In this document: piece by piece, positions 8,990 to 18,600 of the stretch
Numbering within the stretch: position 1 is the stretch's first letter
Layout of the letters: the number at the start of each line of letters is the position of its first letter
NCBI GenBank assembly: GCA_031262165.1
Contig: JAISIF010000113.1
Span: 1 to 32,329, forward strand
Origin: Myxococcales bacterium
GTDB lineage: Bacteria > Myxococcota > Myxococcia > Myxococcales > UBA5297
Direction: 5' to 3'
DNA: 32,329 bases
Notes under the pieces: generated by a model
The model's database searches: none
Seen by the model: the letters and a program-made list of their open reading frames with translations, nothing else
What the model was told of the DNA's origin: nothing
Position numbers and translations under genes: made by a program

Positions 8990-11908
8990 ATGCTTTCGAA
9001 GCTGTTGTTTGCCCTGTATCGCCTCGCGCTCGTGCATCGCCGGAAGGTCTATGTCGCGCTGGCGCTCCTCGCCCCCCTCGCAGGACTCTTCGCCTTCACC
9101 CGGTTGCACATCTCGACCTCGCAGAAAGCGCTCCTGCCGCCCGATCACCCAGTGCAGCAGGAGTATCAGGCGTTCGTGGAGCAGTTCGGTGCCGTGGACG
9201 CGCTCATCGCGGTCGTCCACGGGGACGATCCCGAGGCGCTGAGGCCAGTCGCCGACGCGCTGGCCGCTGAGCTCAAGAGCGAGCGGACGTGGGTTCAGAA
9301 CGTCTTTCACAAGGTCGATCTGGGCCTGATGGCCGATCACGCGCCCTACTTCGTCCCGCTCGACACGCTGAAGCGCCTTCGTCAGCAGCTCGAGGCAAAC
9401 GCCGATCGACTGAAGCTCCTCGATGGCCAGACCTCCCTCGACGAGGTGCTCGCCACGTTCGACGCGCTCCTAAGCCAGGTCGAGGCGTCCGAAGGATCGG
9501 CAGGCGGTAGTCTGCCCGCGCCAGAGCAGCTCGTGCCCGCGATCGACGCGCTGACCGGGTTCTTCAAAGAGTGGCGCGCGTTTCTGGACGATCCGAATCA
9601 GACCCTGCCCGATCCGATCGACGCCGCGATGCGGAAGAATGGCGCGAACCACCCCATGGCAGGCCACGGCGGCTACCTGGCCTCGCGCGATGGCCGGATG
9701 CTCTTTCTGTTCGTCCAGCCCACGGATTCGAGTGACGAGTCGGCCTTTCTCGCCCCCTTCCTCGCGGCCATGCAGGCGGCGGCCGATCGCACGCTCTCCG
9801 CGCTTCCCGATGAGCTTCGCTCGAAGGTCCAGATCGGGTTCACGGGCGCGCCCGCGCACGTCCACACAGAGGCGACGACCGTGTTCAGCGACGTGGCAAA
9901 CGGCGTCGCGGGCGCCGTGGTCCTGATCATCGTCATCATCTTCGCGGGCTTCAGGACAGTGCGAAAGACGGTCTTCAGCTTTGTCCCGCTCGTCTGCGGG
10001 ATGCTCCTCGCGCTCGGTGTCATCGCGCTCGTGGTCGGCCGCCTGAACCTCATCAGCGCCGCCTTCTTTGCCGTGATGTTTGGGATGGGCATCGACTTCA
10101 GCGTCTATCTGATCCGGCGCACGGAAGAGGAGCTGGGCAATGGCCTGTCGATCGAGGAGGCCGTGCGTATCGCTGTCACCAAGTCGGGACGCGGCGTGCT
10201 GTTCGGTGGGCTCACGACCGTGGCCGCGTTTTTGGGCACCTCTTTCACAGACTTCTCGGGATTCTCTGAACTGGGCATCACGGCTGGCATCGGCGTGTTC
10301 GTCTGCCTCGCGTCCGTGTTCGTGCTCACGCCAGCCCTGATGCTCTCCTTCGGCCTCGAACCCGCGCGCACGGACCTGAAGCGCGTCGAGCAAAAGTTCG
10401 CTTCGAGCACGAGCCGCCGCAGGCTGTGGGCAACGGGCATCGCCTTCGCGATCGCCACCATCGTCTGCCTGCTCCAGATCCCATCGATCCGCTTCGACTA
10501 CGACGCGCTCAAGCTGCTGCCCACGGGCAGCGACTCGACCGTGCTCCAGATCCGGATGCAGGCCGAGAGCGACATGTCTGCCAACTCGGCCGTGGTGATG
10601 GCCGACAGCCTCCCTGCGCTGCGCCGCATCGTGGGGGAGCTCACGAAGAGCCCAGAGGTCTCGCGCGTCGAGTCGATCGCGGATCTGCTCCCAGACAGCC
10701 AAGCCGAGAAGCAGGCCGAACTCGCGCAGATCCGAGCGACGCTGATGGCGAATTCCGAGCGGCTGAAGAATGAAATCGCAGGAGCCGCCCCCCGGAGCCG
10801 CCCTGTGAAGACGCCCGATGGGCAGGCACAGGGGCCTGTCCCTACGGCTCAAGCCAGGCACATCAATGAAAATGGAGGGGCGACGCAGGCGGCGCCCGGA
10901 CGGCAGACCGCCCTGATCGCCCACCTCGAATCCCTCACCGAGAAGCTCGAGACAGCGCAGGAGCAGGCGTTCTCCGGTGGCCTGGCCTCCATCGCCGCTG
11001 CACTCGATGGGACGCTGACCGCGGTGACGTCATTGAGAGAGGCGCTGCGCTCGTCACCAGGAGCCCTCGCAGGGACAGACGCCTTTGAGCGCGCCGTGCT
11101 CGAAGCGCGCGATCGGATCTTCGAGCAAATCGCCACATGGGCGAACGCCACTCCCATGGCCGAGGACAAGCTCGCGCCCGAGCTGCGCGCGCGTTTCAAG
11201 AGCGCCCAGGGCAACTACGTGGCCTACGTGTTCCCGACCTCGTCCGTCTGGGACGTGGACGCGCTCGATCGCTTCATTGGCGCGCTGCGCGCCGTGACGC
11301 CGACCGTCACTGGCTTTGCCGCCACGCATCAGGTCTTCTCGCGCATGGTCGTGAGCGGGTTCTACGAGTCGATGGCCTTCGCATTCCTGGCGCTGCTCGC
11401 GATGCTCTTCATCGATCTGCGGCGGCCCAAGGCCGTGATGTTTGCCACCGTGCCACTCGTGTTCGCCTTTGCGCTGATGCAGGGCGTGCTGCGACTCTTT
11501 GGCATCGACTACAACTACGCGAGCGTGGCGGCCTACCCAGTCCTGCTCGGCTATGCCTCGGACTTTGGCCTGAACATCGTCCACCGCTGGCAGGAGCGCC
11601 CCAAGGTGACGGCCTTCGTGTCCGTGATGACCGTGGGCAAGGGCGTGATGCTCTCGGCGACCACGTCTGTCGCGGCGCTCGTGAGCATCGTGTTCGCGCG
11701 CCACAAGGGCGTCAGTGACTTTGGCTTGGTGCTGCTCGTCGGCATCAGCATGAGCTTCGTGACGGCCGTGATTGTCCTGCCCACCATCATCGACCTCGTG
11801 ATCTCTCCCAAAGGTGATTCGAATGATCCCGTTCTCCCATCGAAATCGAAGGACGTTCCACTTGCCGCTGACGTTGGCGGCGATGCTCCTCGCCACGCTT
11901 CCATTTGA
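8990..11908 (+). CDS. RND/MMPL superfamily exporter
   Basis: 972 aa with two repeated membrane blocks; FGMGIDFSVYLIRRTEEEL and LGYASDFGLNIVHRWQE transmembrane motifs in duplicate halves. Confidence 0.85.
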   Translation: MLSKLLFALYRLALVHRRKVYVALALLAPLAGLFAFTRLHISTSQKALLPPDHPVQQEYQAFVEQFGAVDALIAVVHGDDPEALRPVADALAAELKSERTWVQNVFHKVDLGLMADHAPYFVPLDTLKRLRQQLEANADRLKLLDGQTSLDEVLATFDALLSQVEASEGSAGGSLPAPEQLVPAIDALTGFFKEWRAFLDDPNQTLPDPIDAAMRKNGANHPMAGHGGYLASRDGRMLFLFVQPTDSSDESAFLAPFLAAMQAAADRTLSALPDELRSKVQIGFTGAPAHVHTEATTVFSDVANGVAGAVVLIIVIIFAGFRTVRKTVFSFVPLVCGMLLALGVIALVVGRLNLISAAFFAVMFGMGIDFSVYLIRRTEEELGNGLSIEEAVRIAVTKSGRGVLFGGLTTVAAFLGTSFTDFSGFSELGITAGIGVFVCLASVFVLTPALMLSFGLEPARTDLKRVEQKFASSTSRRRLWATGIAFAIATIVCLLQIPSIRFDYDALKLLPTGSDSTVLQIRMQAESDMSANSAVVMADSLPALRRIVGELTKSPEVSRVESIADLLPDSQAEKQAELAQIRATLMANSERLKNEIAGAAPRSRPVKTPDGQAQGPVPTAQARHINENGGATQAAPGRQTALIAHLESLTEKLETAQEQAFSGGLASIAAALDGTLTAVTSLREALRSSPGALAGTDAFERAVLEARDRIFEQIATWANATPMAEDKLAPELRARFKSAQGNYVAYVFPTSSVWDVDALDRFIGALRAVTPTVTGFAATHQVFSRMVVSGFYESMAFAFLALLAMLFIDLRRPKAVMFATVPLVFAFALMQGVLRLFGIDYNYASVAAYPVLLGYASDFGLNIVHRWQERPKVTAFVSVMTVGKGVMLSATTSVAALVSIVFARHKGVSDFGLVLLVGISMSFVTAVIVLPTIIDLVISPKGDSNDPVLPSKSKDVPLAADVGGDAPRHASI

Positions 11909-12701
11909 TCCAGCGCTGGCCGCGGACGAGCCACCCATTGGCCTCGTGATCGTGACGCCGCCCGGGATCGAGCTCGGCAAGGACGGCGCGCGTTACGTCG
12001 ATGAGTTGGTCACGCTCGTGTCCAAGTCCATGGGCCTCGGCCCTGGCGAGCTCGTGGGTTTCGCGTTCAGCGATCCTTCGGCGGCAGCGCAGAAGATCGC
12101 GTCGATGCCCGACGGCTTCGTGCTCGGATCGCTCGGCTTTTTCACGGCACACCGCACTGCGCTCGGGTTGAGGCCGCTGCTCGCCATCGAGCGCGCGGAC
12201 GCCGAGCCAGAGAGCTACCGCGTCGTCGTGAAGAAGGGCCGATTCGAGACGCTGGCCTCGCTCGCTGGCAAGCGCCTCGCGGGAAGCCCGCTCTACGAGG
12301 CGCCGCGCTTCATCGATGTGGCTGCCTTCGACGGTGCGCTCACGGCAGCGACGCACTTCGTTCTGAAGCCCACGACGCGCCCCTTGCGCGAGGTGCGCGG
12401 GCTCGCCTCGGACAAGGTGGACGCGGTGCTGCTCGACGCTGCCCAGTTCGCGAGCCTCAAGGCCTTGCCGCTCTTCGAATCACTGGCTGTGGTGCACACG
12501 TCCCAGCCGATTCCCTCGCTGGGTCTGATGGCGCGCGATAGCGAGCGCTCCAAAGCGCTCGGCCCCAAGATGATCGAGGCTGCCCAGGCGCTGTGCGCGC
12601 ATGGCGAGGGGCAATCACTCTGTAAGAGCTTTGGGATCGCCGGGTTCGACAAGGTGGACCAGGCCGCGATCGATGGCTTCGTGAAGAAGCTGGAGCAGTG
12701 A
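11814..12701 (+). CDS. PhnD-like periplasmic substrate-binding protein
   Basis: Signal peptide (LTLAAMLLATLPFDPALAADEP); SYRVVVKKGRFETLASLAGKRLAGSPLYEAPRF...VDAVLLDAAQFA resembles the PhnD/periplasmic-binding fold. Start 11814 or 11823, overlapping the preceding CDS. Confidence 0.65.
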   Translation: MIRMIPFSHRNRRTFHLPLTLAAMLLATLPFDPALAADEPPIGLVIVTPPGIELGKDGARYVDELVTLVSKSMGLGPGELVGFAFSDPSAAAQKIASMPDGFVLGSLGFFTAHRTALGLRPLLAIERADAEPESYRVVVKKGRFETLASLAGKRLAGSPLYEAPRFIDVAAFDGALTAATHFVLKPTTRPLREVRGLASDKVDAVLLDAAQFASLKALPLFESLAVVHTSQPIPSLGLMARDSERSKALGPKMIEAAQALCAHGEGQSLCKSFGIAGFDKVDQAAIDGFVKKLEQ

Positions 12702-12921
12702 GAGGCGGCCAGCTCTGTCTTCGAAACATTGGGCTCAGTGACGCCTTCTTCCTCACCGACGTCGTTGGCCTCGCCGAGCAGTTCGAGGAAGCGCCGCTCG
12801 AGGCCGTGTTCATCAATTGTTTTAGAGTCTTGTCTTCAAATCATTCACTTAGAGCGATTCGTCATTAGGTGGGCTGTTCTTGGTTGGCAGCCAATCATGA
12901 CGAGATGATTTGTTTTAATAG

Positions 12922-12946
12922 AAAAGCCCCCGGCTTTGCCGGGGGG
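12922..12946 (-). terminator. Hairpin terminator downstream of the DxDCGG lipoprotein
   Basis: CCCCCGGC-TTT-GCCGGGGG; minus-strand reading ends GGGGGCTTTTCTATT. Confidence 0.65.
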
Positions 12947-12975
12947 TCATTACTTCATTGCCAATATATAAACCG

Positions 12976-13004
12976 CAAGGACGTCCGAATGGACGCCCCT
13001 ACGG
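12976..13004 (+). repeat. Family B right-half element B5
   Basis: ACCGCAAGGACGTCCGAATGGACGCCCCTACGG aligns with B4 ACCGCAGGGCGTTGCACGCAACGCCCCTACG; stem CGTCC/GGACG. Confidence 0.6.
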
Positions 13005-13013
13005 ATGGTCGAA

Positions 13014-13079
13014 CAGGTCTATTGCTGACATTCCCCGTCCTTCGCGGTGCAAAGGTCCTCATTGAGGGATAAGTCCTTA
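13014..13079 (+). repeat. Family A right-end fragment
   Basis: TGACATTCCCCGTCCTTCGCGGTGCAAAGGTCCTCATTGAGGGATAAGTCCTTA matches the right end of A1. Confidence 0.8.
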
Positions 13080-14606
13080 TAGTCGAACAGGCGGATCGAA
13101 TTCGACGGCGAGCCTTGGCGCAAATTGAATTCCGCGATCGTCAGGGTCATAGCCAGTGACGCTTCGATGACCTTTGTATTCAGCCGTATCCTCGTTGTCG
13201 TTGGCGACATTGACGAAGAAAAAGGTCATGGCATTGCCTGAATTCCACTCTGGAAGCTCGATGACCTCTTGCACCAATGCCTTCAGATCTTTCGGGACTT
13301 GGTATTCGATGTTTCGATTCCAGCAATCGAGCTCACGCAGCGCGCAATAGGATTCACCATAGAGTTCGCCATTGCAGTTATCGATGCACCGGACAATCCA
13401 ATCCTTGATCGATGCCGATGTCTTCGATCTTTGATCTGGCCTGTCGGATTCATAATTCGAAAAATTGAAGGGCATCGAATTGCCCGTCTTTTCCGCATAG
13501 ATGTTTTGTCTGAGCCGCTTGTTCGAATCGACCTCATTGTGTGGATACCAATAGATATACGCGGAGGTAATCGTTGCCCCGCGTGGAATTCGGACATTGG
13601 CAAATCGCAGCGCCGTATGAATCGACGTGTATTGCGAAGAGTCCATCATCTGTCTTCCCAGGCTGAAGGTGGCGCGGCCATTCAGCATCCAGTCGCTGGA
13701 GGTCATCAGATACGAGTAGGCCACGTCGTTCTGGCTCTGGACGCGCGCGTCGGTCGAAGTCTCGTCCTCTAGATCGACGCAGATGTTCGCGAGGCAGGTG
13801 AGTCCTAAGGCGCAGTCGCCCGCCACGAGGCAGGCCTGAGTCTTGGCGCACTTGGTCGCGCAGCTGCCGCCACAGTCGATGTCGGTCTCGTCCTGGTTGC
13901 GACGGCCATCTGTGCAGCTCTGAGGATGGCAGATGCCTTCGGTGCAGACCGCTGATTCGCAGTCGCCATCGTCACCGCACTTCTTGCCGAGCGCACATGG
14001 GTCACAGAAGAGCCCACCGCAGTCGATGTCGGTCTCGCCCAGGTCCTGCCGAGTGTTCGAGCAGCTGTGTGACTCGCACCAGCCAGAGGCGTTGCAGATG
14101 TTGCCCTGGCAGTCCGAAGCCGAGGCGCAGTGCTTCCCATCGATGCAGCGCGGGCATTGGTTTTCGCCGCCACAATCGACATCGGACTCGTTCTCGTCCT
14201 TCACGTGATTGGCGCACGAGGCCGCAGGCGCGACGCATTCTCCGTCATCGCCACAGACGCCGCTTTGGCAGTCGCTGTGGTTTTGGCACGACTGCTCAAT
14301 CGCACAGCGAGAAGGGCAGGTGCCGCCGCAGTCGATGTCGGTCTCGTCGCCGTCGAGTTTGTCATTGGTGCACGAGGGCAATTCGACCGTCGCGTCGTCG
14401 TCACCGCTTTCAGCCGCGTCCGTGTCTGGATCGTTGCCTTGGCCGACATCGTCCGCAGGGGAGTGCCCAACGTCTTCTGATGTCGTCGCGTCTGGAGTGT
14501 CGTTGTTGGACGACGAGTTGCCTTCGCCACAGGCGGCCAAGAGAAAGAGGCTCAGCAGCGCGAGGCAGAAGAAAAGGACGTTTTTCCGAAGTGTCGTGAG
14601 TGTCAT
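13077..14606 (-). CDS. Surface lipoprotein with four DxDCGG cysteine-rich repeats and a C-terminal beta-sandwich-like domain
   Basis: FCLALLSLFLLAAC lipobox; four CTNDKLDGDETDIDCGG-type repeats of ~50 aa; strong SD (GAAGAAGGAGACAG) before the 14606 ATG. Confidence 0.8.
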   Translation of the reverse strand: MTLTTLRKNVLFFCLALLSLFLLAACGEGNSSSNNDTPDATTSEDVGHSPADDVGQGNDPDTDAAESGDDDATVELPSCTNDKLDGDETDIDCGGTCPSRCAIEQSCQNHSDCQSGVCGDDGECVAPAASCANHVKDENESDVDCGGENQCPRCIDGKHCASASDCQGNICNASGWCESHSCSNTRQDLGETDIDCGGLFCDPCALGKKCGDDGDCESAVCTEGICHPQSCTDGRRNQDETDIDCGGSCATKCAKTQACLVAGDCALGLTCLANICVDLEDETSTDARVQSQNDVAYSYLMTSSDWMLNGRATFSLGRQMMDSSQYTSIHTALRFANVRIPRGATITSAYIYWYPHNEVDSNKRLRQNIYAEKTGNSMPFNFSNYESDRPDQRSKTSASIKDWIVRCIDNCNGELYGESYCALRELDCWNRNIEYQVPKDLKALVQEVIELPEWNSGNAMTFFFVNVANDNEDTAEYKGHRSVTGYDPDDRGIQFAPRLAVEFDPPVRL

Positions 14607-14641
14607 GGCATCTGTCTCCTTCTTCCCCCTCGTGTGTTCCA

Positions 14642-15397
14642 TCAGTGCTCTGCCGAATCGACCTGTTCGCTGATGTCATTGAGTTCTTGAGCCAACAGCT
14701 CGGCGCGCGCCCTGGTCTGTTCTGGAATGCGCTCGTTCTCTCGTAAGGCCTGCGCTAGTCTGCGCGCTGACATCGCGAATTTGCGCAGCGCCAAGTCGAT
14801 GGTCTGGGCGGGCTTGGGTTCGGCAAAGCGTTCGGTCAGCTCGCGCGTGAGTTTGGGACTACTCGCCTCATCGCCCCACAGCCGCTCGCGCAGCGCCGCG
14901 TAATCCTCTTGGCCAAACTGCCCGCGCGATTCGGCGCCTGCCAGGACGCTGATCGCTTCGAAGGTCGGGAATCTGCTGGCAGTGGCGCATGGCATTCGAT
15001 CGCTTTGCTCGTCGACTCGATCGAGTTCATCGCCATCGGCATCCTCTCGAAGCAGGCGCTGTGGCACGCCCGCGATGGCTGGTTCGTGCCGCATCAGAAA
15101 TCCGTAAGAGGCCGTGAGCTTGAGCGCCGTCTTCTGGCGGATGTGCAGCTCCTTGGCGCAGTAGGCCTCGAAGCTCTCGAACCCCCAGTCGCGCCATGCC
15201 GCGCGATCGCGCACTTGAATGAGGACAGCGCCAAACTCGACCCAGGTGTTCTTGAAGCGCCGGGCTGCTGCCAGCGCTTCAGCCCTCAGACGCGCCTGGC
15301 CAAGGGATGCCGCAGACGATGAGGGTGAATGCGATGATGATGATGCGGATTCGGGTGAGGCGTCCAAATCGTCCAGGTCGTGTGCGTGCGCTCCCAT
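14642..15397 (-). CDS. Hypothetical protein (possible DNA-binding/regulatory, FKNTWVEFGAVLIQVRDRAAWRDWGFESFEAYC domain)
   Basis: Long ORF, non-repetitive protein; stop lies just upstream of the lipoprotein gene, suggesting co-transcription. Confidence 0.6.
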   Translation of the reverse strand: MGAHAHDLDDLDASPESASSSSHSPSSSAASLGQARLRAEALAAARRFKNTWVEFGAVLIQVRDRAAWRDWGFESFEAYCAKELHIRQKTALKLTASYGFLMRHEPAIAGVPQRLLREDADGDELDRVDEQSDRMPCATASRFPTFEAISVLAGAESRGQFGQEDYAALRERLWGDEASSPKLTRELTERFAEPKPAQTIDLALRKFAMSARRLAQALRENERIPEQTRARAELLAQELNDISEQVDSAEH

Positions 15398-15560
15398 GCC
15401 GTCGTCGTGTCCTCGTGTGCGTGTCTGTGTTCGGTCGGGTGAAGGCAATGCCAAATGCCAAGGGCGCGGCTCTCTAGCCGAACGCGGCACGCCCTGACAC
15501 CTGAAAGAAGCCGGAGGAGAGGGAGGGCTGCAGGGCAGCCTTTGTTTTTCTGATGTTCTG

Positions 15561-15721
15561 AGGACTTATCCCTCGATGAGGACCGAGCAACGCGAAGGAG
15601 GGAGGAATGCCAGATGAGGCGCGAGGCTTTGAGCTTCCAGAGGGAAGTGAAGCGCGAAGCAACGAGGGCTGGCGTTTCACGGACCAGCGGGGTGACGGGA
15701 TAATCGAGGGATGCGTCCTGA
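15561..15721 (-). repeat. Family A element A3 (inverted orientation)
   Basis: AGGACTTATCCCTCGAT (15561-15577)/ATCGAGGGATGCGTCCT (15703-15719) ends; reverse strand has CTTCC-CTCT-GGAAG. Confidence 0.85.
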
Positions 15722-15844
15722 ATCTTTGGCGATCGAAGGCGCTCGAAATCGCGACCGGAGTGGCGGCCCTTGGGGCGCCCACCGTGCGTGCGCTGGAGAG
15801 GCGTTCGAGCGGGCAGGGCAGCGCGACATCGGGAGAACGCGAGC

Positions 15845-16417
15845 TCAGATGCCGCGCAAAAACCACGCGACGCGCTGCCGGAAGATCACTGGTTCGATCG
15901 CGGGGTCGAAGATCTCCTGAAAGCCGAGCTCGCTCATCTTCCGGCACAGGCGTTCGTCGTGCGGGTTTCCCAGGGCAAAGACGGGCGGTGGCCGGTAGCC
16001 CTGGCGCTCCCGCAGTTCCTCCAGGATCGAGAATGCCCGCGCGCCGAGCGAGGGCAGATCGAGGAGCAGCGCATCAGACGCCGACTGGCCGAGCGCGAAG
16101 CCGATCGACAGCAGCCCTTGCGCACTCAGGGCCTGGAACCCAGCGCGCCGCAACAGCTCGAGCACCGGCGTGGGATCGGCCTTGCTGCCCGTCAGCGCGA
16201 GGATGCGCGGCGCGGAGCTCTCCTCTAAAAGCGCCGACGGCATGGGCAGCCCGTGCCGCCGGATGAAGGCGGCGAGCACGTCCCGTTCGATCCGACGGTG
16301 GCCACCCAGCGTCCGATGCGCGGTCAGGCGACCTGACTTGATCCAATTGATGATGGTCGGAAGGCTGACGCCGATGAGCTGGGCCGCCTCGTGGGTCGTG
16401 AAATACCGGTGCTCCAT
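15845..16417 (-). CDS. Excisionase/MerR-type HTH protein with C-terminal receiver-like domain
   Basis: YFTTHEAAQLIGVSLPTIINWIKSGRLTAHRTLGGHRRIERDVLAAFI HTH; C-terminal LLLDLPSLGARAFSILEELRE...PVFALG resembles a REC fold. Confidence 0.75.
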   Translation of the reverse strand: MEHRYFTTHEAAQLIGVSLPTIINWIKSGRLTAHRTLGGHRRIERDVLAAFIRRHGLPMPSALLEESSAPRILALTGSKADPTPVLELLRRAGFQALSAQGLLSIGFALGQSASDALLLDLPSLGARAFSILEELRERQGYRPPPVFALGNPHDERLCRKMSELGFQEIFDPAIEPVIFRQRVAWFLRGI

Positions 16418-16593
16418 GGATGTGAAGCCCTCGCTGGCAGGGAAGTCCTGCGCTTCTCACAGTAAAAGAATCCTTTTCTTTGATTTTTTCAGTAAGGTGC
16501 GCGTTTTCCTCTCGTCAGAAATCAAAAGCGCTGGGCCCTGGCAACGGTGCCTTTTTTCCTGCCCTCTTCATTCATCCACTTCCCGGAGCTGCA

Positions 16594-18522
16594 ATGAGAC
16601 GCCTCCCGAAACGCCTCCCCGCCATTTGTCTGGCCGTCTTTTTTCTCTCTTTGACCAGCACTCTCGCGTTGGCACAGGCACAGGAAGACGATGCGGCGGT
16701 AGCTGCGCCCCAGACCCAGCCCCAGACCCAAGCCGATGCCACGAGCGATGAGGCGGACGCGGAGCAGATCGCGCTCCAGAGCAATGAGCGCCACTCGTCC
16801 TCGACCATCGACAACGAGCTGACGGCCTTCCACAACCACCGCGTCACCTCGTCGCCGACGGGCGCCATCGGCCTGCTGCGCACTGACTCGGCCATCCTGG
16901 GTGAGAGCGGTCTGACGCGTCTGTCGCTGACCGGGTTTTTCGCCAAGCAGGACGGCTTCCCCACGCGCGCCATGGATGCGACCCACACGGGGGCACGCCT
17001 GGCCGCGGACCTCGTGTTCCTGAACTACTTCGAGGCCTACTTCTCCTACGGTATCGACTCGAACTTCGCCGATCTGGCCGAGACCTCGCGGCAGCTCCAG
17101 ACGATCGGCGATCTCCAGTTCGGGCTGAAGGGCAGCTCGCAGATCTTCGACGGCCTCTACCTCGGCGGCTCGCTGAACTTCGGGCTGACGCCCGGCTTTG
17201 GGACGGACACGACCTCGGGCATGGGCTTCGAGTTCGCGCCACGCCTCATCGCGAGCTGGGACGTGCGCTCGCTCCACGCCGACGTGCCGCTGCTCCTGCA
17301 CTTGAACCTCGGTGCAATCTTCTCCAACCACGACAGGGTCTATGATGCCTTCGCGCCCGACGCGTTCGACGAGTTCGCCTTTGGCCTGAACCGCTACAAC
17401 CGCCTGAGCGTGGCGCTCGGTGCCGAGATCCCGCTGCCCTGGGTGACGCCCTTCCTCGAATGGAACATGGCCCTGCCGATCACGTCGAGTGACCTCCACG
17501 CGCATGATGGCGACGTCGTGAGCATGGGCTCGGCCATGGAGCACCGAATGTCCGTGGGCCTCAAGGTGACGGCGCTGCCGGACATCACCTTCCTGCTCGC
17601 CGTCGATGTGGGCCTGACCGGCGAGGCCGTCCAGGGCATCGCGCCCACCCCGAACGTCGCGTTCACCTTCGGTCTGAGCTACGCCTTCGACCCGCTCCTC
17701 CCGCATCGGGCCCAGCTGTCGGCCGCGGCCGCCGTGGAAGACGACGAGCTGCCGCCGTTGCCCCCGTCCACCTCAGAGCCGTCGCTCGCGAGCGACGAGG
17801 CGACGACCGCGCCTGCTCCAGTCGCCGCAACGCCTATCGTCGCGACAGACGCTCCAGTCGAAGCCCCCGCGTCTGCCGTCGTTCCAGCCATCGCGCCACC
17901 ACCATCGCCTCGGCCGCGCCTCTTCCTCCAGGGCAGCGACGCGTCGGTCGCGGGTCAGGTGACGCTCCTGGATGGTGGCGACGGCGGTGCGACGTTCGCG
18001 GTGACGGCAGACCAAGGCATCGAGCTCACGCTCAAGCCTGGGACCTACAAGGTCCGCGTCCAGGCCGATGGCTTCCTCACCCGCATCGATTCTCTGACCA
18101 TAGCCCCGGGGCGGACGCGCTTCGAGCTGACGCTCACGCCAAGGCCAGCGACCGAGTTGCTCGAATCGGGCAGCGCCAAGGCCGTCGTGCCCGCCGCCGC
18201 CCTGTTCCTGGCAGAGAGTGCCGATCTCGCGGCATCGAGCGCCGCGCTTCTCGACCAGATGGCCGATCTGCTGCTCTCTGGAAAGGCCGCGCGCCTGCGC
18301 ATCGAGGGCCACACGGACAACCGGGGCAACGCGGACCAGAAGCTCACCCTCTCCAAGTCGCAGGCGTCGGCGATCCGCGAGGCCTTGATGGCGCGCGGCA
18401 TCGAGGGCGAGCGCCTCCTCGTCGAGGGCAAGGGCGGTGGACAGCCCATCGCCTCCAATGCCCTGTCGCGAGGCCGCGTGCGCAATCGCCGCATCGAGCT
18501 TCACGTCCTGGCAGACAAATGA
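16594..18522 (+). CDS. OmpA-family outer-membrane protein with beta-barrel-like N-terminus
   Basis: Signal peptide; barrel-like region; C-terminal RLRIEGHTDNRGNADQKLTLSKSQASAIREALMARGIEGERLLVEGKG...NRRIELHV peptidoglycan-binding motif. Confidence 0.88.
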   Translation: MRRLPKRLPAICLAVFFLSLTSTLALAQAQEDDAAVAAPQTQPQTQADATSDEADAEQIALQSNERHSSSTIDNELTAFHNHRVTSSPTGAIGLLRTDSAILGESGLTRLSLTGFFAKQDGFPTRAMDATHTGARLAADLVFLNYFEAYFSYGIDSNFADLAETSRQLQTIGDLQFGLKGSSQIFDGLYLGGSLNFGLTPGFGTDTTSGMGFEFAPRLIASWDVRSLHADVPLLLHLNLGAIFSNHDRVYDAFAPDAFDEFAFGLNRYNRLSVALGAEIPLPWVTPFLEWNMALPITSSDLHAHDGDVVSMGSAMEHRMSVGLKVTALPDITFLLAVDVGLTGEAVQGIAPTPNVAFTFGLSYAFDPLLPHRAQLSAAAAVEDDELPPLPPSTSEPSLASDEATTAPAPVAATPIVATDAPVEAPASAVVPAIAPPPSPRPRLFLQGSDASVAGQVTLLDGGDGGATFAVTADQGIELTLKPGTYKVRVQADGFLTRIDSLTIAPGRTRFELTLTPRPATELLESGSAKAVVPAAALFLAESADLAASSAALLDQMADLLLSGKAARLRIEGHTDNRGNADQKLTLSKSQASAIREALMARGIEGERLLVEGKGGGQPIASNALSRGRVRNRRIELHVLADK

Positions 18523-18566
18523 CGCCCCACCGTCCGCATGAGAGCGAGACAGATGGGATGATTACC

Positions 18567-18600
18567 GAAAGGGCGCGAATCATCGCGCCCTTTCCGATTT
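18567..18600 (+). terminator. Terminator hairpin after the OmpA-family gene
   Basis: GAAAGGGCGCGA-ATCA-TCGCGCCCTTTC, 12-bp perfect stem. Confidence 0.7.

Noticed and set aside
9470-10924. 484-aa minus-strand ORF opposite the RND exporter
   Set aside because: Antisense shadow with charged low-complexity sequence; the exporter frame has clear transmembrane motifs.
16522-17706. 394-aa minus-strand ORF opposite the OmpA-family gene
   Set aside because: Antisense shadow ORF, low-complexity composition.
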